Below, one piece after another: positions 55,640-64,000 of a stretch of 64,000 nt of DNA; positions within the stretch are counted from its first letter, which is position 1, and each line of letters starts with the position of its first letter. A model generated the notes under the pieces. That model did no database searches. It had not been told where the DNA came from and saw only the letters and a program-made list of their open reading frames with translations. The position numbers and the translations under genes were made by a program. Source of the DNA: Linum tenue (taxonomy: Eukaryota; Streptophyta; Magnoliopsida; Malpighiales; Linaceae); contig CAMGYJ010000006.1 in the NCBI GenBank assembly GCA_946122785.1, forward strand, positions 64,791,676 through 64,855,675. The letters run 5' to 3'.

Positions 55640-57421
55640 GATTTGTTGCTTGCAATACTGTCCAAAAAAGATGAAGTGTGCATCTACTTCTGTGACTAGT
55701 AGTTTTAAAAGACATTTGAGAAGATGCAGAGTCTACCCCTACAGTGATTTTCACTTCAGTAGTAATATAACTCCTAGCATTCATAGTGCAATGTATCTCA
55801 CTCTTTTGTAGCTCAAACATATGATTATAGACGAGTTAGCATTTAAACATGCCGAGTTTCATATTTCTTCCAGAATCACTATAGCAAAAGATTGTCTCAA
55901 GTTTTTTTTGGCTGAGAAATAAAAGTTGAAAAGTTACTTCAAGCAATCGCAAATCAGAGTTTGTCAAACAACTGATATTTGGGCAAGTAGACACCATTTG
56001 GATTATATGAGTCTTACTGCCCACTTCATTGACCTTGATTGGAGAATGCAACAAAGAATTCTCAACTTCTCTTCTATTCATAATCACTCAGGTTGCAAAA
56101 TTGAAAAATGATAGAAAACATCATCTTAATAGGGGAATTAATAGGGTTTAATTGTAACACTGAATAATACAAGTTCTAATGATGTGGGTATTGTCATATT
56201 TGAAAAAAAAAAAGATTTAACAATTGAAAGGGGAGTGTGTTGAAGGGAAAAACATTTTTTGTATGAGATGTTGTGCTCATATATTCAACTTGATTGTGAA
56301 AGATGGATTAAAAGATATTCATGATTCAATTTATCATACTCGGTCGACAGTCAAATTTTGTGAGATCATCAAACTTCAGAATGCAAAGATTCAAAACTTA
56401 CGCCATGAAGAGAAGTTAGAGACCAAAAACTCGTGTGTTTACATTTGGAAACTAGATGAAATTCTACTTTCATGATGTTGGAGTCGATTTTGGTATTTAA
56501 AAGGGCATTTGATATGTTAGAGGAGGAATATCTTAAGTATAAAGTTGAGCTTGACAAGTTGAAAGGTACTCCAAAGGAGTTGGACTGGTGTTACGTGGAG
56601 TATCTAGTTTCATTCCTGAAGATTTTCTATGATGTTACAATGAAAGTTTTGGATTATTTGTATGTCACAAACAATAATCTTTTTCATGTAGTATATGGAA
56701 CTGTTTGCAAGCTTAAAAAAGAAACTTTATCGGAAATTGAGAGTTATAAAGCCATTGCAAAAAGAATGAAAACTAAGCATGACAAGTATTGGGACAGTTT
56801 GGATAGTATTAACCACTTGTTATTTATTATTGTTTTGACCCAAGATACAAGTTTAAATATGTTGTTTTTTAGCTTGATGAGGTTTATGAGATAGATAATG
56901 AAGGAGATTGGAACGAGAAGCAGTTGCATAGGTGAAGAGTTTCTTAGATGACATGTTCAATAACTATTCATAAATGAGAGGGGTTATTTGTGGAAGTTCA
57001 TCGAGAAGGGGGGAAGTGTACAACGAAATGATGAAAATGAGGAATGAGAAAATGTTGAGGATTGTTTGAAGAAAATTTTCAAAAGAAAGAGAATAGAAGA
57101 TAGAGCAGGAGAAACTAGTATTTCATAACTTAACTTGAGAGGTGTTTGAAGGCAAACATTGAGGATGACGATGATAAGAACTTTGACATTTTAGCATGGT
57201 GGAAGAAACACTCTAGTGAGTACCCAATATTGGATATGTTGGCAATTTCAGTATCCACGGATGCATCTGAGTCCGCTTTTAGTACTGGTGGATACGTTGT
57301 AGATGCATTTCGAAGTTCCTTGACTCCCTTGGTTGTTGAAACTTTGATTTGTGGTCAGAATTGGCTTCAATCAAGTACTCTTCCAATTGATATGGAAGAG
57401 AAGTTTGAGGGAATTGAATAA
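55640..57421 (+). pseudogene. hAT-superfamily transposase (BED finger, RICESLEEPER-like), decayed
   Basis: Collinear plus-strand pieces: a BED zinc-finger remnant (QYCPKKMKCAS, SSFKRHLRRC, about 55650-55725), then at 55926-56111 VCQTTDIWASRHHLDYMSLT and AHFIDLDWRMQQRILNF, at 56224-56475 MRCCAHIFNLIVKDGLKDIH, at 56472-56894 ELDWCYVEYLVSFLKIFYDVT, and at 57146-57421 the C-terminal dimerisation domain FDILAWWKKHSSEYPILDML, ASESAFSTGG, FRSSLTPLVVETLICGQNWL. The order matches the family. At least four frame breaks, and the missing D near the start of the catalytic core was not resolved. Ends and TSD were not found. Confidence 0.85.
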
Positions 57422-58529
57422 CTTGAGCAAGGTATGAATTTGATCAATAATTTGGTTTTAACATTTTATCATTTGTTTAGACTAATATTAATTTATTTGG
57501 GGTGTTGTTAATTTTGCAGGGTTAAAAAGAGTTTTGCTTGGATGATAGTACTATTATGAGTGATTTGGTTGATGATGATTCAAAAATTATGTATTTGAGA
57601 TTATGAATGATGTAGTTGATGAATATTGAAATGGTGTAGTTTATAGAGGTAATTTGCATTTTGTTTATTTGATATGGATTTCTCGTAAGGTAATTTGTAC
57701 ATATTAGATGTATATTTTTTAATTTGATTTGGATTTATCTTAAGGTAATTTGAACTTTTTAGATGTAATTAAATTTTCTGGAATTAATTTGAATCTTTTT
57801 GAATTAATTAGCATTTTTGTATGGTATTTTGGATTAAATTTAATTTTATGGAATTTTGGTAAATAAATTTAATTTTTTTGGTATTTAATTATAATTTTCT
57901 GAAAATTAATTTGGTGTTGAAGAATAAAATAGGCTAATATCGTAAAAAAGGATTTGAGCCGACTTTATACCCCTACTCGACCTAACTCAGCAGGGCCAGA
58001 TAGGGTCAAATGAGGATAGGGGTAGGCTGAATGTTTGATCCTACAGGGCTGAATTTTTAGGGTAGTAGCAGCCTAGCAGGGCCATGACTGGGTTTGGCCG
58101 AGTTTCTTCCCTAATTGGTGTAGAAGTTCGATTAAATCTTGGTTAATGAGTACTTTTCTTATTTTCTTTGATTCTCAGCTAATTGTGCAATTCTTTGTAG
58201 CTTTAGTCTCTGGATTGGTTGTTGTGCTCAAATAGGAGTGCTAATAAAGGGGTGGGGGAGGGGGAACTAGTATCGTCACTAAGATTCAAACCTTGTTCAC
58301 CCTTTTTTTTTGTTAGGATGTCCTTTGCCGTATTTCCTTATTTTTAAGGAATCTTACTACTTTTGATAATTATCGGTAACTTTTATCTTTTTTTGTGCAA
58401 TCAATCATTGTTTCCTCTTATTTTTAACAAAGATGAGCTGGGCGTTTTTATGTTGGTATGGTCATAGTCTTATAGAGAGACTATCGGGGTGTGTATAACG
58501 ATTTGCCTTTGGTTTTCTTGGTGTTGAAC
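57422..58529. other. AT-rich DNA downstream of the hAT remnant
   Basis: Repeated TTAATTTGG-type words at 57640-57920 and a GC-richer patch at 57950-58100. No gene or element end recognised. It may include the 3' part of the hAT element. Confidence 0.35.
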
Positions 58530-58880
58530 GTAGAGGTGAAAATTTTGATTTCCAATTTATTGATCTAATTCATCCACTTAAATATCCAACTAATTCAATA
58601 TGTTTGATTCAAATCTAATTGGATTAGTTGATTCATGCATTATTGAAAAATTATGGTTTGATACCTATACTTTTAACATTATACAATTTGGTGCCAAACG
58701 ACTTTCCAAATAAAATTTTTCATTGAAAATCTATATTTGAATACCTAATTTTTTAAAAATTAGATTTTAGCACCTAAACTTTCCAAAATTTACATATAAT
58801 CCAATGTTGAGATGCCACTTGGATCCATTATCTAATCCGTCAATCTATTTTATCTATGCATCCACCAATCCTTAGATTTA
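58530..58880. mobile_element. Diverged relative of the 54283 MITE
   Basis: It shares the order of words with 54283-54665: a block of AATCCAATT-like repeats, TTGGTACCTA / TTTGATACCTATAC, GACATTTTAGTACCTAAAC / TAGCACCTAAACTTTCC, and TGAGATGCCACTTGGATCCA. It is strongly diverged, so limits are approximate. Confidence 0.5.
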
Positions 58881-59401
58881 TAGGTAGACAATCAAAACGG
58901 CTAAGCATTGGCGGTTTGAGGAAGAGGGAACTTGGAAGCCACCATTTCCAAACATAGCAATTAAATCTCACACATTTCCTATTTTATTCCAACCATACAA
59001 CTTTCAGTATAATGCCTTAACTTTTCTTCTTCTGATTTTTTAGCATAAATCTTACATTTTTACATAGATATCCCAAAAGGACATCAAGATACGATATAAT
59101 ACAATGAACCATTTCAAACGGGACATTTAAAATGAGTCAATTTTAATTGTCAGTCCCCCCAACCCCAAACAATTGTAATTGCCCCAAAATGAGACCATTT
59201 GAAATTCCCTAGGCACAATTGCTTCATCTGAGTTTTGTGTTGCCAAACGGATTAATTTGGCCATATTATCTCGAAACGAAACAATTGGGTCAAACTTATC
59301 CGTTAGAATTTCTCATCCAAATGACCTCTTAGGGAAACTTCAAAGGATACTCTAACTACTTTCTAATAAAAAAATATTTATGTGCAGTTTCATTACTATA
59401 T

Positions 59402-59822
59402 ATATGGTGGCGTCTTCGGTGCACTCACTTTTTTGGGTGCATTCAGTGCACTCACTTCATAATCGTCATTTTAAATATGAGATTTATGTCAAAATGATGT
59501 CATTCATCACTTATGATGTGATGAATATAACGCACATGAATTTTCAAAAAAACCATGAAAGATTTGCTTTAATTTGAAGGATTTTGAGTTTAAAGATCTA
59601 GGGTTACGGTTAGGGTTTACAGTTTGGGGTTTAGGGATATAACTCAAAATTGGAGGTCTAGGGCTTAGGGTAATCCGTTAATTAGTTGTTATCATATGTT
59701 ATATCATCATATTATACTAATTCTACAAATTAAAATTCAAAATCCGACTCCTTAAGACTAGTTTTTGAGTTGAGTGCATTGAACACACTCCTTTTTTTGA
59801 GTGCGCTGAAGTAGTCACCACA
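59402..59822. mobile_element. Inverted-repeat MITE
   Basis: The left arm TGGTGGCGTCTTCGGTGCAC and right-arm complement TGGTGACTACTTCAGCGCAC are inverted over about 60 bp (GTGCATTCAGTGCACTC against GTGTTCAATGCACTCAACTC). Both borders lie in TATATATA, which hides the TSD. Interior words like TTAGGGTTTA are degenerate. Confidence 0.6.
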
Positions 59823-60019
59823 TATATATATATTGCACCATACTCTCCTAATATAAATATTAGTATAAATTAGAATATTTAACATACGTTCTAAAAAGGT
59901 ATCAACCCAATTAAAAAATTAAAAAGTATGTGTAACACATTGAGTTGGTTCGTGTCACTCTCTTGATGATTTGTTGCCTTTCGCAAAGCATTTTTGTAAA
60001 TGGTGCACCCCTTACAGCC

Positions 60020-60375
60020 TGTTTGGATATGTTAAAATTTTAGGAAATGGAATTCAATTTCTCATACTTTTTATAATTCACATGTTTGGAAGTAAAAAAT
60101 AAATAAGAAATGGAATTCCAAGAGGTAAAAAATTGGAAATTATAATTCTCACATTTTTGGAAGAAAAAATAAATAAGAAATGGAATTCCAAGGAGAAATA
60201 GAATTGACGGACCTCACTCAAATTTTGACACATCTTTACAAGAAAGTCCTTAATAAAGATAAGAATTTTGGCCAATATATGGGTATTACGGTAAAAACAC
60301 TTGTAAGAAATCATTTCCATCTTCTCCAAACATAAAAACATGAAATCATTTCTAAAACTTTAGGATTTGTTCCAA
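60020..60375. mobile_element. AT-rich fold-back MITE, approximate
   Basis: CCTGTTTGGATATGTTAAAATTTTAGG at the left resembles the complement of CTAAAACTTTAGGATTTGTTCCAAACAT at the right. Internally TAAATAAGAAATGGAATTCC is directly repeated (60108, 60171). TSD unresolved. Confidence 0.45.
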
Positions 60376-60570
60376 ACATAAAATATTTGAAAGATCAACC
60401 TTTCTCATTTACATACACTGTAATTTTCATACTTGACTAACTATTATACCTAAGTTATCAGTTTTCCTCCCGACCCCTTACCCTCTCCCTCCGCCCCTGG
60501 TTGGAATGTAATTGGAATTGTGCCAGAGGAATGACTCGGAGCATTATCACAAATATTTGATAAGCACACT

Positions 60571-60915
60571 AGAAACCTTCTAATACAAACCACAAACACG
60601 ATAAAACAAACCACAAAAAGCATACCTAAAACCTTCTAATGCAAACCACGAGTCTCTTAAAATATACCAGAAACATCACAAAGCAAACCACAAATATTTA
60701 TAAATCACACCAAAAACTTCATAATACAAACCACAAACATGGTAAAGAAACCCATAAAAAGCATACAAAAAACCTTCTAAAGCAAACCACAAGCCTCCTA
60801 AAACATACCAGAATCCCCACAAATCATACCACAAAGATTTCAAAAGAACACCAGAAAACCCATAATGCAAACCACAAACAAGATAAAGCATACCACAAAA
60901 AGCAAACCAAAATAT
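60571..60915. repeat. Diverged tandem repeat of about 140 bp rich in CAAACCACAAA
   Basis: AACCTTCTAA(T/A)GCAAACCAC occurs at about 60631 and 60771, with a partial unit from 60573. Each unit has several AAACCACAAA and ACCA-AAAC words. The open frame at 60639-60977 is only the translation of this repeat. Confidence 0.75.
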
Positions 60916-61446
60916 TTCGGTATCCCAATCCCAAAATATTTTGGTATCCCAATCGGTATTATCATATATGGAATTAATTACATTTGAAATAAATAATTAA
61001 ATATATAAATTAGATTTGATTGTTTAATTTAGGGCAAAGAGTCTTGAGTTTGCCTATAGCTAGGATATGGATAAGGAGAATGAAGGAGAGGTGACATCTC
61101 AAGTTCTTGTCATTGGTAATCTTTAGTTTGACGAATTAAAAGCTGAGAGTCGACTAATACTAGTGTTTGTTTTTTGGTGTTATGAAAATAACAAGTTATT
61201 AGGTGAGAGATGAGAGTGACTTAAATTAGAAAGTCAAAATTGAGTTGGATGGGAACTTTTGAGTTGTGAAACAAAGATGAAATGATCTATATATAATTAA
61301 ATGACACTCTTGGTAGTTGAGAGTTGTGTAGTAGTTAATGAGAGAGTCTAGTTGAGAGGATGAAATACACACTAGCTTAAATTTCGGTATTTACCTAAAT
61401 ATACCGATCCCAATCCCGTAATCTCTAATACCGAATTACAATTGAA

Positions 61447-61504
61447 ATTCAATCTCAATCTCAATCTCAATCTCAATCTCAATCTCAATCCCAATCCCAA
61501 TCCC
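61447..61504. repeat. Hexanucleotide microsatellite (TCAATC)n
   Basis: About seven TCAATC units, then three with CCAATC. The run ends at TCCCAAG (61501). Confidence 0.9.
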
Positions 61505-61923
61505 AAGAAATAATATGTGTATTCAATAATACCAAATATAAACAAATTCGATACGATATTTGATATATCCCAAATACCGGTAGCAAACTTCCAGCCCTAC
61601 ATCCAACGCAAGAACTAGTAGTTTGGGACATGGGAGGACTGAGGTCTGAGGAGATGATATCCATGTAGGCTGAATGAAGCGCCGAAAACGCACCGTATCA
61701 CGGCGGTTCGCTCGCCTTCCTCTCTCTTCCGATGTCTGCAACTGAAACAAAAATGGAGCCTCGATATCATCGTTAGTTGTGAATGGAGCTCCAGCACACA
61801 CCTCCGAACAAAAGCCAGCCGTAGTTAAAATTCCTCCAAACCTTACGCCTCTTCTTCTTCCTCCTCTAATCTCTTTCGATCCATCCAAAACCCCCCCTTT
61901 TCTCTGGAGTAGAGAAACCAACC

Positions 61924-63374
61924 ATGGCTGCAATCTCCAACTCTCTGGTTGTCTCCAGAAACCCTCAGCATCCCAACCTCTCTTCCGGTAATTCCTTCCT
62001 TCGCTTCCTTACATCCCCCATTACTTCCGGACAACGCCCACTCCAAAATCGGAGCAGCATCGAGTTGTTTTCTGCTTCTTCGGCTTCCATTTCTTGCTTG
62101 TTATGCTCGCTAACTGTCTATTGTTCTTCTTCCAGGTGTTGCACCTACAGTGTTGTCCTTCAATCCCACTCGCCCTCGGAACCTCCGAGTTGGTCCCTCG
62201 AGAAGGTCGCTCGTCGTTCAAGCTGCCTACAGGTACCATTACCTCTCCCTATCTTATGGCTTTGAACTTGGGATTGATTGAAGACAGGATTTGCATCTTG
62301 TAGTAGCTATGGTGTTAGTTTTGGTTTATAGAATCTGTAATTGCTATAGTGAATCAGACGTTTAGCTGGCGTTAGCTTCGTCGACTTCTGCAGTTGATTC
62401 ATTCTAGAGATGGTCCAGGGTTACTTGCTTGTTGTGGTTTGTACCATTTCCTAGCCTCATTTTTTTGGTGAATTGGATGTTGAATTTTGGCTTTACAGTG
62501 ATGGTGAAAGATCAGGATCGGGTAGTTCTGGAATCTTTATCGGCGGGTTTGTACTGGGAGGACTTATTGTTGGTGCGCTTGGATGTGTTTATGCACCTCA
62601 GGTTCGATTGTCTTCTCTTTCTGGATCTTTCTTTGGCTGTATAAAGAATTTGATTCCTCTTTCATGTTGATCCTTAGAAAAGCTACTGCGAAAATGGTTC
62701 AGTGTGCTGTAGACCGACCGGCTTGTGAGTTTCTTGTTTCTGTTGTTGTTGTCGATTTTAGATCAGCAAGGCATTAGCTGGAACTGATAGGAAGGACCTA
62801 ATGAGGAAACTCCCCAAGTTCCTCTATGATGAAGAGAAGGCTTTGGAGGTTAGCTCTTTCTTCCTCTCCCTTTACATTTACCTTTCGACAGTTCATTCTT
62901 GCGTTGTGGTGCCTCGACCGTTCGGCTATTTCGGTTTGTTCCGATCTTAAAGGTTACTAAAGTCTGTAGAAAAGCTGTCATTTGTTCTACGCATTGATAT
63001 ACTTTCTCAGTAGTACTATTTCTTGCCTTATCTGCTGGCAGCTTGTATTTCGTCTGTGGTCTGAGTTCTGACGAACTTTCTTCATGGCTATCCGCTATGC
63101 CATTTCGCTACTTTGTTTTGCAATGCATAACCAACCTGATATTGCCGAGTCAGCATCTGTTCTAGTTCAGGCAATGCAACTTATTGATGGAAACCCTTCT
63201 AATGACATCCTCCTCTTTCGCTTGTTTTGTTTGCAGAAAACACGGAAAATATTGAGCGAGAAGATAGCACAACTGAACTCGGCCATCGATGATGTGTCCT
63301 CTCAGCTCAGATCGGAAGATGCCCCTGAAGAAGACATGTCCGTGAACCCCGATGAAATCGAAGCTGCTCTTTGA
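61924..63374 (+). CDS. Small plastid membrane protein, complete five-exon gene, 162 aa
   Basis: Exons 61924-61987, 62136-62232, 62499-62601, 62762-62848, 63237-63374. All GT-AG, with phases adding to 489 nt including the TGA. Residues 1-53 form a Ser/Arg-rich transit peptide ([23 protein letters not shown]). Residues 65-86 are one glycine-zipper membrane helix ([20 protein letters not shown]). The rest is a charged helical region ([40 protein letters not shown]) with an acidic tail ending DEIEAAL. From memory it resembles Arabidopsis At1g42960, described as a chloroplast inner-membrane protein of unknown function; the name is an inference. The topology suits a single-span envelope or thylakoid protein. 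The ATG context ACCATGG is favourable. Confidence 0.88.
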
Positions 63375-63831
63375 GAAAATCTCTGTGTTTGTCTTGTGTT
63401 CTCTCGTTGCATTGTTGGTATACAGTTTACGACGCGGTCAGTAATTTTTTTGAGAACTCTGAAATAACAACAGCTGAAACTCATCTCAATGCGCTTCTTA
63501 ATAGCTGTTTCCTTGCTGTGCCTTGCCTCCCAAGTACGAAATAGTGTATGCTGTTTGCCTCGTACGAAGGCAGCAGCGGTCATTTGGACAGGATTTATAT
63601 ACACTTTACACTTCTGTCTATTGTCATTGTAATCGAATGCTCTCATATCGACTCTTGAAAGTAGTTTAATCGATCTTGGATTCGTTGGGAATTTGAGAGT
63701 TACACCAGCTTGAATTCGCCCGGTCGCTGAAGCTGTGGTTAGGAGAAATAGTATCCCTGATCATATCATCCGATCTTGACATAGATATTGTTGTATGCCA
63801 CAAAGTCTTCTCGACCATCGACTTTCAACCC
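63375..63831. other. 3' flank of the plastid-protein gene
   Basis: Probable 3' untranslated region and terminator (TGTTTGTCTTGTGTTCTC and later TTTATATACAC). A specific poly(A) site was not assigned. The frame at 63302-63646 (minus) is antisense to the last exon and not supported. Confidence 0.45.
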
Positions 63832-64000
63832 TTACCAGCCAGAAAATGGCACAGTTGGAAAATCTACTGGATGAGACGAAATGTTGCCTCTCGTTCTGAT
63901 AGAAGCGCAATCAGGCATAAACACTGAGATCTTATCCCCACAGATTTTGTTCTCGCCCACACGTTCTCTAGAAGAACTAAGGTCCATAGATTTTCCTAAG
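63832..64000 (-). CDS. Possible last exon of a gene beyond the right edge
   Basis: A minus-strand frame is open from the window edge for about 55 codons to a TAA at 63832-63834. It reads MDLSSSRERVGENKICGDKI, then ISVFMPDCASIRTRGNISSH and a Pro/Phe-rich end PTVPFSGW. Composition looks protein-like, but no family was recognised. Upstream exons would lie outside the window. It converges tail-to-tail with the plastid-protein gene, leaving about 460 bp between stops. Confidence 0.35.
   Translation of the reverse strand, partial: LGKSMDLSSSRERVGENKICGDKISVFMPDCASIRTRGNISSHPVDFPTVPFSGW

Noticed and set aside
59580..59680. Interstitial telomeric repeat (TTTAGGG)
   Set aside because: Only a few scattered, degenerate TTAGGG-like words inside a MITE; no tandem array.
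60639..60977. 112-aa Lys/His/Thr-rich protein
   Set aside because: It is the translation of a diverged CAAACCACAAA tandem repeat.
63302..63646. 114-aa minus-strand frame over the 3' end of the plastid-protein gene
   Set aside because: It overlaps the last exon antisense and has no recognisable features.
1..64000. Bacterial or organellar gene clusters, rRNA genes, viral-type coding regions
   Set aside because: No operon structure, no rRNA signature, and the only reverse transcriptases belong to LINE and Copia elements.

Overview
This window is nuclear DNA from a flowering plant, most likely a eudicot. The evidence is intron-rich genes with GT-AG introns, two MLO-family genes, a plant-type DHHC S-acyltransferase, a nuclear tRNA-Asp, plastid-targeted proteins, and plant Copia, L1-type LINE, hAT, Mutator-like (MULE), Tourist and SINE elements. 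Genus and species cannot be read from the sequence.

Host genes, left to right. A probable plastid-targeted protein runs off the left edge (minus strand, first exon near 185-406). A complete 14-exon MLO gene lies at 834-3790 (minus, 546 aa as spliced here). tRNA-Asp(GUC) is at 15669-15740 (plus). A 10-exon DHHC S-acyltransferase is at 16077-19765 (minus, 625 aa). A second complete 14-exon MLO gene is at 35088-38381 (minus, 586 aa). A five-exon gene for a small plastid membrane protein is at 61924-63374 (plus, 162 aa). An open frame at 63832-64000 (minus) may be the last exon of a gene beyond the right edge. The two MLO genes share orientation and exon plan, so they look like old tandem paralogues now about 31 kb apart, with the acyltransferase and many transposons between them. 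They do not form a pathway with the other genes. MLO proteins are plasma-membrane calmodulin-binding proteins, the acyltransferase lipidates membrane proteins, and the 162-aa protein sits in a plastid membrane.

The rest is nested transposon debris. At 6.9-15.4 kb an old LINE (minus) is split by a MITE and by a 5.7-kb Copia element, which is itself split by a 490-bp solo LTR. At 20395-26298 a full-length LINE with a 14-bp target-site duplication (TSD) sits about 630 bp upstream of the acyltransferase start codon. From 26.4 to 33.4 kb there are four inverted-repeat elements with 9-10 bp TSDs (MULE type) and a candidate solo LTR. At 39.6-46 kb there is a Helitron-like end, a truncated LINE, a Pack-MULE carrying an ACC-synthase fragment, and a candidate LTR with a young SINE inside. 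From 47.9 to 55.3 kb there are tandem repeats and a segmental duplication whose two copies carry different insertions, each serving as the other's empty site. A decayed hAT transposase follows at 55.6-57.4 kb, then AT-rich MITE-bearing DNA to 61.5 kb.

The most unusual structure is a recurring architecture. Several MULE-type non-coding elements each carry an interior or subterminal array of a different short, mostly palindromic word: TTACGTAA (about 22 exact copies in 550 bp at 28742-29291), GGTCGACC at an exact 21-bp period (33231-33343), TAGTATCC/GGATACTA (about 5800-6170), and GGTAC-based words (about 30057-30275). All exon boundaries were inferred by eye from splice signals, reading phase and family alignment; none was computed.
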